In this document: positions 9,073 to 16,446 of the stretch, piece after piece | Numbering within the stretch: position 1 is the first letter of the stretch | Layout of the letters: every line of letters starts with the position of its first letter | Source: Stomatohabitans albus | GTDB taxonomy: Bacteria > Actinomycetota > Nitriliruptoria > Euzebyales > Euzebyaceae | Reading direction: 5' to 3' | Assembly: GCF_036336025.1 (NCBI RefSeq) | Contig: NZ_JAYKKE010000001.1 | Coordinates: forward strand, 1 to 64,000 | DNA: 64,000 bases | The notes under the pieces: generated by a model | Database searches by the model: none | Told to the model about the DNA's origin: nothing | The model's input: the letters and a program-made list of their open reading frames with translations, nothing else | Program-made: the position numbers and the translations under genes

Positions 9073-10281
9073 ATGCCAGACCATCCCGAACAGCACACCA
9101 GCTACAGCCATTCGAGTGCAATTGCCATGCCGTACCCAGCAGGAGTTGGGTCGGTGGCGCTATTAGTGGGCACGTCCTTGGCCGTGTTATGCCAGCTCTA
9201 TGCGGCAATAGCCCTCATGCTGCCAGTTGGTGCTGACTTTCACGGTGATGCGGCGTTGGCTCTTTCCACCATGTTCACATTCAGTTATGCCACCGGGTTT
9301 CTTATCTGGGGGCCGATAGCTGGCCGGTATGGACGAAAGCGAGTCATGTTGATCGGGCTGAGTGTTTTGGTTGTTGCTACCGCCGTGTGTGCTATTGCTC
9401 CCTCGCTTCCGGTGTTAGGGGTGATGCGTGCGCTACAAGGGTTTGCAGCCTCCAGCTTCCCACCTGTGGCCTTAACCTATGTCAGTGAAGCGGTCCATCC
9501 TGAGCGGCGACAAGGCGCTATTGGAGCGATGTCGACAGGCTTCTTGGTGGCCGGCATTTTGGGGCAAGTCATCGCGCAGGTTGTTTCTCAAACCGTGGGA
9601 TGGCCGTGGATGTTTCTCGGGAGTGCGATTGTATTGGTTGCCTGTGCCATCGTGATCGGGGTGGTCATTCAAGAAACGCACCAACAAGGTCATTCAGGGA
9701 GTCTGGTCGATCAATTTGCTGCCATTGGGCGGTTGTGTATGACGCGGAAAATGGTGTTTCTCTGTGGGGCCAATATCACAACACTCTTTGTCTTTGTTGC
9801 CATGTACACCGCATTGGGAAGCCACCTCACAACGTTGGGTTATAGCAATGACACCGTGTTGCTGATTCGTGCCATTGGGCTGCCAGGTATGTTCTTTGCC
9901 CTTGCGCACGGTGTGGCAGTGCGTTGGCTTGGTGGGCTGATCGCCGTCGCCCGCGCTGGGTTGTTGCTGGCCGCAACGGGGATCGTACTCATGGCGATAT
10001 GGTCGGATTCACTCCTTGGCATTGCCGTTGCGAGCACGATTGTGGTCATCGGTGTAGCGATCAATATCCCTTCCATGATTGGTCTGTTTATCGAAGCGTC
10101 AGCCTCTCAACGGTCTGCAGGTATGGCGATCAATGGTGTGGTGATCTTTACCGGTGCAAGCTTAGGCCCAATACTGGCAACGACTGGAATGAGCTTTGGT
10201 GTTTTGATGATTGTGTTAGCTGTCATACTGGGAGTTGGTGCATTAAGTGTTTCGGTTACGGCGCGCCACATGACCACATGA
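9073..10281 (+). CDS. MFS drug/metabolite efflux transporter
   Basis: 402 residues with about 12 hydrophobic segments. The MFS motif A is visible after TM2 (GPIAGRYGRKRV), and the TM5 region has GFLVAGILGQVIAQ. It resembles the arabinose-efflux/YnfM branch of the major facilitator superfamily, which exports small molecules by proton antiport. Divergent pairing with a TetR repressor and shared operators suggests drug-inducible efflux. The substrate is unknown. A short GAGGT ribosome site precedes the ATG. Confidence 0.9.
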   Translation: MPDHPEQHTSYSHSSAIAMPYPAGVGSVALLVGTSLAVLCQLYAAIALMLPVGADFHGDAALALSTMFTFSYATGFLIWGPIAGRYGRKRVMLIGLSVLVVATAVCAIAPSLPVLGVMRALQGFAASSFPPVALTYVSEAVHPERRQGAIGAMSTGFLVAGILGQVIAQVVSQTVGWPWMFLGSAIVLVACAIVIGVVIQETHQQGHSGSLVDQFAAIGRLCMTRKMVFLCGANITTLFVFVAMYTALGSHLTTLGYSNDTVLLIRAIGLPGMFFALAHGVAVRWLGGLIAVARAGLLLAATGIVLMAIWSDSLLGIAVASTIVVIGVAINIPSMIGLFIEASASQRSAGMAINGVVIFTGASLGPILATTGMSFGVLMIVLAVILGVGALSVSVTARHMTT

Positions 10282-10400
10282 CACTGGACCAAAAACGCCT
10301 ATCTAGGTCGGCCTCGCTGTATCCGTTGCGACCCACATTTTTTGCACGTTCGTTAGGCACCAATCAGGTTGCCTACATGATGAGTTAGTAGGAGAAAATT

Positions 10401-11048
10401 ATGTCTCACCATTCTTCAGGTCCTAAAACTGAGCCAGAACCCATTCGTGATCCTCAAAACGATCACCTGCTTACACCACAAAACTGCGCCATTTTGTTAA
10501 TTGACTATCAAGAAACCCAATTTCAAGCGCTTGGCTCAACAACTCCGGAGGAAGTCAACCTCGGTGCTATCACGCTCGCCAAGTTGGCAACGGCGTATAA
10601 GGTGCCAACCATCTTGTCCACTGTGGGTGTTGACCTTGGTGTGAATAAGGCAACGGTGCCAGAGATTAAGAACGAATTACCTGGTATTGAGGAGATTGAC
10701 CGCACCGGTGTCAACTCGTGGGAGGATGCTGATTTTCGGGCTGCGGTTGAGGCAACCGGTCGTAAGAAAATCGTTATTGCTGGCTTGTGGACTGAAGTCT
10801 GCGTAGCCTTCCCAACCCTAGATATGCTGAAAGAAGGGTATGAGGTGTACCCAGTCGTTGATGCTATCGGTGGGGTGTCTCAAGCGGCGCACGATTCGGC
10901 CATCACCCGTATGGTGCAAGCTGGTGCACAGCCCACCACCTCGATTGCTTTTGGGTCTGAACTTATGAGGAACTGGGCGCGGGAGGATTCCGATCTATTC
11001 CGTACGATCCTCATGGATTACTTCGAGCGCAAGCGCAAGATCAGCTAG
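10401..11048 (+). CDS. Isochorismatase-like cysteine hydrolase (YcaC type)
   Basis: 215 residues. The isochorismatase-fold cysteine hydrolase signatures are present: LLIDYQ (catalytic Asp) and GLWTEVCVAFPTLD (nucleophile Cys). The pattern resembles YcaC, whose physiological substrate is unknown. The ATG at 10401 has TAGGAG 7 bases upstream. It follows the MFS gene after 119 bases and may be read with it or from its own promoter. A hairpin with a T-run follows. Confidence 0.88.
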   Translation: MSHHSSGPKTEPEPIRDPQNDHLLTPQNCAILLIDYQETQFQALGSTTPEEVNLGAITLAKLATAYKVPTILSTVGVDLGVNKATVPEIKNELPGIEEIDRTGVNSWEDADFRAAVEATGRKKIVIAGLWTEVCVAFPTLDMLKEGYEVYPVVDAIGGVSQAAHDSAITRMVQAGAQPTTSIAFGSELMRNWAREDSDLFRTILMDYFERKRKIS

Positions 11049-11138
11049 TCGCGAACGAGATCGTTCAATCCGGGTAAATAACAATGCCGCGGTAGCGTGA
11101 TCTGCATCAGCTATCGCGGCACGAATAACCCACTATCG

Positions 11139-11167
11139 GCCCACCTGGAACCAGGTGGGCTGTTTTT
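11139..11167 (+). terminator. Rho-independent terminator after the cysteine hydrolase
   Basis: A GC-rich stem, GCCCACCT(GGAACC)AGGTGGGC, is followed by TGTTTTTT. It lies between convergent genes. The T-run serves the plus strand. Confidence 0.85.
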
Positions 11168-11171
11168 TGCG

Positions 11172-12143
11172 TTACCCTAGGATGCATTCCGCAGGTGCAG
11201 CACCTTCTTGGTACCGTTCCAAGCGGTCCGGGGTTGATTCAAGCGCTTTGCGGTCCCAGTTGCCCAGGTCAGCGGCGACGGCGTAGGTGCTATTGAAGAA
11301 TTGACGCACCTTTTCTTCGGGGTTGTCGGACTGGCGTACCGCTTCATAAGGCAGCAAGAACTGCTGGAACTCTTCGCTGTAGAAGGCTTCGGCTGGTTCA
11401 ATCTTCTGTTCTGAGAACCCGTCGGGAACAGGATAGGTGTAGGAGTAGAACGCCCCTTCTTCCCCACCGCCTGGCCAGAACCCACAGCTACTGAGCTTGT
11501 GGGAGTAGCCTTCGACCATGACCCAGTCGCCACAGTTGGGAACCCCACCGGGGTGACGTGGGGCGATGGTGCCCTCAAAGCGAGTGACGGCCATATCAAA
11601 GGAGCCCCAGAAGAAGTGCACTGGGCTGACCTTGCCAATGAAATGGGAGCGGAACTCTTCCATGGCAATGTGGGCTTTGGATAGTTGACGCCAGAAGGCG
11701 GTTACCGCTTCTTTATCGTAGGTCTTGTGGGTGGTGTCCTCGTCAAAGGGAATGGCGGGATCAACCTCATTGGGGGTGAGGATGATGTCCATGGGGACCT
11801 CAATCGCGTCCATTGCCGCTTTCACCTTGGCATAGAACTCCGCGGTGGTCATTTCTTCGAGCGCAAAGGAGGTGTGTTTCCCGTTGCTGCGACGGAACAA
11901 CAGCTCGTGCTCAATAAAGTTGAACTCAATGTCGAACGTGTCACCGGCGTACGGGATGGATGAGGTCGTCATCCCGACTGGGGTGATGTAAAACGTGACT
12001 TGCCACCAGTGGTTTAGTAATGGGGCGTACTGCATACGAATCTTGCCTACGATTTGAACCCACATATGTAAGGTGTTGCGGGTGTCGGTCCAATCATCGA
12101 CACGAAGTGACGGCCATGCACTGGGATTTGCGGTAGTACTCAT
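11172..12143 (-). CDS. DUF5996 family protein
   Basis: 323 residues. The sequence matches the pattern I associate with DUF5996: WPSLRVDDWTDTRNTLHMW near the N-terminus, then QIVGKIRM, NHWWQV and EFNFIEHEL. The family has no known activity and lacks a signal peptide here. An in-frame start at 12194 is possible, but the family similarity begins just after the ATG at 12143, which has AAAGG upstream. It ends 4 bases from the terminator of the convergent hydrolase. Confidence 0.85.
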   Translation of the reverse strand: MSTTANPSAWPSLRVDDWTDTRNTLHMWVQIVGKIRMQYAPLLNHWWQVTFYITPVGMTTSSIPYAGDTFDIEFNFIEHELLFRRSNGKHTSFALEEMTTAEFYAKVKAAMDAIEVPMDIILTPNEVDPAIPFDEDTTHKTYDKEAVTAFWRQLSKAHIAMEEFRSHFIGKVSPVHFFWGSFDMAVTRFEGTIAPRHPGGVPNCGDWVMVEGYSHKLSSCGFWPGGGEEGAFYSYTYPVPDGFSEQKIEPAEAFYSEEFQQFLLPYEAVRQSDNPEEKVRQFFNSTYAVAADLGNWDRKALESTPDRLERYQEGAAPAECILG

Positions 12144-12165
12144 AAATGCCTTTTCTTTAACAGCA

Positions 12166-12202
12166 ATTGGTCGCTGGTCACCGATTATGTCCAACGACCA
12201 AT
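12166..12202. promoter_or_regulatory. Inverted repeat upstream of the DUF5996 gene
   Basis: Arms ATTGGTCG and CGACCAAT (8 bp, perfect) are separated by 21 bases and lie 23 bases before the preferred start of the DUF5996 gene. It could be an operator or a leader hairpin. No regulator is adjacent. Confidence 0.4.
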
Positions 12203-12305
12203 GAATGATGATGGCACCGAGTATATGACAGCCATCTACCCCTCAAGAGGTGGACTAATGGCTGGGGTTAGCCGCGCGAACGGGAGCGAAACCACTAGGG
12301 TGTAG

Positions 12306-12372
12306 GCCACGGTTTATCTAAGCGGGCGATACTGCATCTGTGCGGTATCCCAGACCGTTCCGAGGAGTGGCC
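12306..12372 (+). promoter_or_regulatory. Structured leader before the rhodanese lipoprotein
   Basis: Outer arms AGGCCAC and GTGGCCT enclose an inner hairpin, GATACTGCA-TCTG-TGCGGTATC (9 bp counting one G-T pair). The structure ends about 30 bases before the start codon. I do not recognise a known riboswitch consensus. It could be an attenuator or an unassigned cis-RNA. Confidence 0.35.
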
Positions 12373-12403
12373 TCCGGCGTAGCTCCATGCGTTAAAGGAA
12401 ACT

Positions 12404-12829
12404 ATGGCCCTATTCAAACCTGTCACCAATCTGTTGTTTGTCGGTATGGTTGCCGGCCTCATGTTGGCTGGATGTGCCAGTGATCCAACCCCAAGTACAA
12501 CGGAGGCGCCGAGTACGTCGATGCCAACCGCATCCGTGTCCTCCACGGACCAAACTGACATTGGCACCCTCATTGATGTGCGAACACCCGAAGAGTTCAG
12601 CGAAGGCCACCTTGATGGTGCCATCAACCTTGACGTCAGTGCGTTTAGCTTTGCCGATGAAATCGCAAAACTGAACAAAGATGACACCTACACGGTCTAC
12701 TGCCGTTCAGGCAACCGCTCCGCCCAAGCCGTGAAACAAATGAACCAAGCTGGGTTTACCCACGTCGTTGACGCCGGTGGCTACGACGAAGCCAAAATGC
12801 ACCTGGGGTTAGAGACGGTCACCGACTAG
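12404..12829 (+). CDS. Rhodanese-domain lipoprotein
   Basis: 141 residues. It has a lipoprotein signal peptide (hydrophobic stretch ending LAGC, lipid Cys about residue 25), a Ser/Thr/Pro-rich linker to about residue 50, then a single rhodanese domain with VRTPEEFSEGHLDGAINLD and the active loop CRSGNRS. It should be anchored on the outer face of the membrane and move sulfane sulfur, or act as a redox or phosphatase-like protein. AAAGGA precedes the ATG. It stands alone. Confidence 0.9.
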   Translation: MALFKPVTNLLFVGMVAGLMLAGCASDPTPSTTEAPSTSMPTASVSSTDQTDIGTLIDVRTPEEFSEGHLDGAINLDVSAFSFADEIAKLNKDDTYTVYCRSGNRSAQAVKQMNQAGFTHVVDAGGYDEAKMHLGLETVTD

Positions 12830-13335
12830 GGGTTGGGCGTTTTGGCGGTGTTTGGGTGTGGGAGCGCAGAAACCTAATCCCCATCATGTGTCAGATTCGT
12901 CAGGTTTCTACTTAGTACTCAGATAAATAAAAGAATAGGCTCAACCGGGTAATACCCGGCATATCCACCATAAAGTACCCGACTGTGACAGTTTTTTAAT
13001 GGTTTCTATGTTGGGACTTGTAGTTAACTAGTGCCCGATATTCAGCAACAAGGACAATACACCAAAGAACCATGGACAAGTATGGCCTTCATGGTCGTAT
13101 ACAAAGTCTCTATGACTATGTTGGAAATAAGATACTTGTGATTCTAACTAACTAGACTCGGCCGTTAATCCCAATAAATATTGAGTAATGGCTTGTCATC
13201 ATGTGAAGCATTATCACTCAAACGCGCAGCACCTTAGCTAACCACCTGTTCGACAATGGCCCACGCGCGCGGCCTGGAGCACCGGACGAGCGCAGTTCGT
13301 AGTAGTAGCCACTAAGTACATTACAGGCAGCAAAA
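12830..13335. other. Non-coding stretch
   Basis: About 500 bases without a convincing gene. Base composition drifts to AT-rich around 12.9-13.2 kb, then a short GC-rich piece at 13.24-13.30 kb. I saw no tRNA, repeat or clear promoter here. Short frames in it lack ribosome sites and protein-like composition. Confidence 0.5.
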
Positions 13336-13357
13336 TACCCCACCATCAGGCGGGGTA
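13336..13357 (-). terminator. Terminator of the tRNA-Ala transcript
   Basis: Read on the minus strand: arms TACCCC/GGGGTA around a 10-base loop, followed directly by TTTTG. It lies 22 bases past the tRNA 3' end. Confidence 0.7.
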
Positions 13358-13379
13358 CTACGGCATATGAATGTAAAAG

Positions 13380-13452
13380 TGGAGCTGAGGGGAATCGAAC
13401 CCCTGACCTCATCGCTGCCAGCGATGCGCTCTACCAATTGAGCTACAGCCCC
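13380..13452 (-). tRNA. tRNA-Ala (anticodon GGC)
   Basis: A cloverleaf can be drawn. The acceptor stem is GGGGCTG/CAGCTCC with one G-T pair, the anticodon loop CTGGCAG sits on stem CATCG/CGATG, and the T-arm contains GGTTCGATTCC. The discriminator is A and CCA is not encoded. It reads GCC codons. Confidence 0.95.
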
Positions 13453-13545
13453 ATAGGGAGTGAAAAGAATAGCCAGCAAACAACAGTCCGCAACCTTTTG
13501 GGCGAGATTTTTATCGAACTCCCTGGTCAAGCCCTCTCTCAGGCG

Positions 13546-13923
13546 CTAACCGATGGTCACTCCGTCGGCATCGGTAACTGGTTCACCATCATCCCACTTG
13601 TGGCTGGGTGCGTCGGACCAGAGCCGGTCGAGGGCGTAGAGGTCACGGGTATCGGTTAAGAACCCGTGCACCACATAATCCCCGTAGTCAGTCACCATCC
13701 ACCCGGTCGCAGCACTCCCCTCACGGGCAAGGGGCTTGCGTCCGTGCTGCTCACGTAACTGGTACTCAATTTCTTCACTCGCCGCATCAAGCTGGCGGTC
13801 GTTCTTGGTGGTGAACACCAAGAAGTGATCGGTAATCCCGATGATGTCGCCCACATCAAGGCGAACCACATCAGTCGCTTTCCGATCAAGTGCTGCCTGA
13901 GCAGCGGTTTCTATCTGGTTCAA
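13546..13923 (-). CDS. rsfS: Ribosomal silencing factor RsfS
   Basis: 125 residues, the usual length. RsfS binds ribosomal protein L14 and blocks subunit joining in starvation. Signatures are ATDVVRLDVGDIIGITDHFLVF, seen in pieces (VVRLDVGD, DHFLVFTT), and the C-terminal GDYVVHGFLTDTRDLYALDRLW region, also in pieces (YVVHGF, YALDRLW). It is the distal member of the nadD-LCP-rsfS block. Here it is split from the LCP gene by the AT-rich restriction-modification island. Confidence 0.94.
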   Translation of the reverse strand: MNQIETAAQAALDRKATDVVRLDVGDIIGITDHFLVFTTKNDRQLDAASEEIEYQLREQHGRKPLAREGSAATGWMVTDYGDYVVHGFLTDTRDLYALDRLWSDAPSHKWDDGEPVTDADGVTIG

Positions 13924-14062
13924 AATATCAGAGGCGGTAGTAATGACCCTGTCCTTTCATACCGCAGCGCGGTTATCAATATTTGTCAGTCTAAGAATAA
14001 TAATAATCTCCTCTAGAGGTATTATTCCAATAATCAAATATATCATCCATACAATACACTAA

Positions 14063-15361
14063 TTAGTTTGTCAAATCTAATATCCAATTGATCCATGATA
14101 CTACTGTTGAGGCCCTACGGCTATACGTGGAATCAGCCTCAACACCATAAATTTGTACTTCCTTCATAATCTCCACTATTTTACTTGTAGATGGAAGCTC
14201 TGAATATAATAGGTACATTCTAAATACCTTATTAAACACTCGCTTTTCCAATATAGATTCAACAAATCTTAGATTTCTATACTTAATACTTAACCCCAAA
14301 ATCGACTTACCCCTACTTGTTAAATGATATCTTACACCTGCATTTCGATCATATTCCTTGTCAATTAATCCTAAATAAACACATGCACTAGTATAGTAAT
14401 TAGTTTGCCTCACATCAAAATCATATTTATATGTAATATGCTCTCGAGATAATGAAATATCTTTATTTAATAATTCACAGATATTAATTATTCTTCTAAA
14501 ACTATCAGCTTGTGGAAATGGAATGTCTTTAGGTTCGTTTGCTACTAGAACCCTATCAGCTATCGAAATGATATCTTCTAATTTAATTCTTTCCTGCTCG
14601 AGTGAATAGTTTCTTTGTTTAACCAATACTAGAGAGTTATAATTTTTTACTTCTTTAAATACATACTCATAGAGACTGAATACACCATTTGAATAAGTTA
14701 AAAATATTGGTTTAACAGATTTCTGCAATTTACTTTGCCACAACCTATAAGGATAATACAACTGCCTTACCAAGAAGTTATCAGAAAGAGAATTCTTTGC
14801 TTCAATTAGAGTAAGAGAATTATACCCTTCATATCCCCCATCAATTTCTATCTGAGAATTCTCAACAGAAATATTTCGTATATTACTAGTCTTCTTTCCA
14901 CATATAATATAATCAAATTTTCCAGAACTCATCCTACCATTAACAGTAGGCCACAACATTTCTTCCTCAATAAAATCTGCCAAAATACCTGACAAGTAGG
15001 CAACATTTATTGCAGTTGCCTCGCTAGTTATACTATTAAAGTCTATACTATGGATAAAACTAGGTATAGATACTGTATTAGTTTTATTTTCAGGCGGCTC
15101 AAAGTCATGATAAGCCTCAAAATCAGCAATAATATAGCTACCACGTGTAATAGGTAATATAGATAAATGATTTCTTTTGAATAAAGTAGGCAAATTGCTT
15201 CTATGATCAAATTTAGTCATTAGCCTTGCCTCCCTAAACTCTCCTATCTCTTTTGCTGAAATTTCATAAATACCCCTTTCCCGAATAGACCCAATAATAC
15301 TATACTTATCAAATATCTTTTCCCAAGCTTTATCATTTAAGGTTTTCAATTTATTAGTCAT
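14063..15361 (-). CDS. Probable type II restriction endonuclease partner of the adenine methylase
   Basis: 432 residues, cytosolic. A PD-(D/E)xK-type core is plausible: Asp174, then LTLIEAKN with Glu187 and Lys189. The last third is rich in helices and resembles a winged-helix region (LPSTSKIVEIMKEV). It is not similar by eye to the roughly 290-residue DpnII nuclease. The ATG at 15361 overlaps the methylase stop by 8 bases and has GAGGA upstream, so the two are translationally coupled. The role as restriction enzyme is inferred from the motif and the partner. Confidence 0.72.
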   Translation of the reverse strand: MTNKLKTLNDKAWEKIFDKYSIIGSIRERGIYEISAKEIGEFREARLMTKFDHRSNLPTLFKRNHLSILPITRGSYIIADFEAYHDFEPPENKTNTVSIPSFIHSIDFNSITSEATAINVAYLSGILADFIEEEMLWPTVNGRMSSGKFDYIICGKKTSNIRNISVENSQIEIDGGYEGYNSLTLIEAKNSLSDNFLVRQLYYPYRLWQSKLQKSVKPIFLTYSNGVFSLYEYVFKEVKNYNSLVLVKQRNYSLEQERIKLEDIISIADRVLVANEPKDIPFPQADSFRRIINICELLNKDISLSREHITYKYDFDVRQTNYYTSACVYLGLIDKEYDRNAGVRYHLTSRGKSILGLSIKYRNLRFVESILEKRVFNKVFRMYLLYSELPSTSKIVEIMKEVQIYGVEADSTYSRRASTVVSWINWILDLTN

Positions 15362-16190
15362 AGTTCCTCACCAGTACTTCATCTACTTCACCTCGTTCGT
15401 CACCATTTGAATTTATTGCTCTTTTTGCTTTTATAAACTCAATATTATAATCCCTATATAAATCTAAAATAAACTCAGTTGAGGCATTTGACAAAAGGAG
15501 CTTGACTCCTTTTTCGGTTAATTGATCGCATAGTATTTTCAATCGAATTTGCTCATCTCTATTAAACCCACCTTTAGCATAACCAGTAAAATTAGCGCTA
15601 TCAGAGATAGGATCATAGGGTGGATCAAAATAAACAAAATCACCTTTTCTAATCCCGACTATTGCCTCTTCAAAATCTACACATTTAAATTCAATATTTG
15701 ATTCATTAAAATACTCGCTAACCGCCCTCAAGATATTAGGGTTCGTAAAATTGGGATTTTTATATTTTCCAAATGGCGCATTAAATTGCCCTAATTGATT
15801 AACTCTGAAAAGCCCATTGTAGCAAGTCTTATTTAAATAATATATTCTGGAAGCTCGTTCAATATTTGAAAGCTTTTTATAAGTATTTTTATCTCGATCT
15901 AATGAACGAATCTCGTAGAAATAGCTCGAGTCATTTTTATGTTTAGATAAATCCTCTATTAGTGATTCTACATCATCTTTTACTACTTTGTATAGGTTGA
16001 TGAGTTCAGAGTTGATATCACTAACAACGGCATTACAGGGTTGGATATCAAACAGGACAGCACCCCCACCAAGAAATGGCTCATAAAATGTCGCAATTTC
16101 TAGGGGTATGTAGTTTTTTATCTTAGGTAGCAATTGCCTTTTTCCACCAACCCATTTAACAATGGGAGATACTGATTTATTCTTTTTCAA
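15354..16190 (-). CDS. DNA adenine methyltransferase, DpnM/Dam type
   Basis: It methylates adenine, probably in GATC, and protects host DNA from the partner nuclease. Motif I VKWVGGKRQLLPKI, YEPFLGGGAVLFDI, TCYNGLFRVN and catalytic DPPY in YFDPPYDP match the DpnM family closely over the full length. The start is unusual. An upstream TTG (16211) gives seven extra residues, but GAGGG sits 5 bases before the TTG at 16190, which places the family-like N-terminus correctly (278 residues). It is the first gene of the two-gene operon. Confidence 0.9.
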   Translation of the reverse strand: MKKNKSVSPIVKWVGGKRQLLPKIKNYIPLEIATFYEPFLGGGAVLFDIQPCNAVVSDINSELINLYKVVKDDVESLIEDLSKHKNDSSYFYEIRSLDRDKNTYKKLSNIERASRIYYLNKTCYNGLFRVNQLGQFNAPFGKYKNPNFTNPNILRAVSEYFNESNIEFKCVDFEEAIVGIRKGDFVYFDPPYDPISDSANFTGYAKGGFNRDEQIRLKILCDQLTEKGVKLLLSNASTEFILDLYRDYNIEFIKAKRAINSNGDERGEVDEVLVRNYD

Positions 16191-16446
16191 TCTTTCCCTC
16201 CATGAGAACAATTTGTAGTTGTACTATTCAATTCAATAGATTGATAGCTATTGGAGATAAAATCTTTACATCCTTTTTCATGATACTATTAAATATTTAT
16301 ACAAAAGTTACCATTATAAATACTGGCAATCATATTCATGTTTATTCCTCAACCCTCTTATCTATCAGCAGTGTTAGCCAGCAACCGTTTTGTGGCTCAA
16401 CACCCACTCTATTCACCCTAGCCGTATCGCCCACCCCACGTAGCCC
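16191..16446. promoter_or_regulatory. AT-rich leader and promoter region of the R-M operon
   Basis: 256 bases between the LCP stop and the methylase. It is AT-rich up to about 16380 and must contain the R-M promoter reading left. It includes CTATT-N6-AATAG (16224-16239). No controller (C) protein gene is present, so regulation of the nuclease is likely through the methylase or translation coupling. Confidence 0.35.

Larger units (their letters stand above)
13975..16380. mobile_element. AT-rich restriction-modification island
   Basis: From about 13975 to 16380 the base composition falls sharply to about one-third GC (my estimate, not computed), with AATA/TTTA-rich codons. The flanking rsfS and LCP genes have ordinary composition. 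The stretch holds only the methylase and nuclease genes. No integrase, IS or clear target-site repeat was found at the edges. The abrupt change and the position inside a conserved actinobacterial gene block point to horizontal acquisition. Confidence 0.75.

Noticed and set aside
12195-12403. SAM or cobalamin riboswitch before the rhodanese gene
   Set aside because: Some short words resemble a SAM-I 5' strand (CAAGAGGTGGA), but the conserved core and the order of helices do not fit. Listed only as an unassigned structured leader.
13218-13412. Minus-strand frame across the tRNA-Ala and its terminator
   Set aside because: It reads through a tRNA gene and a terminator; no ribosome site.
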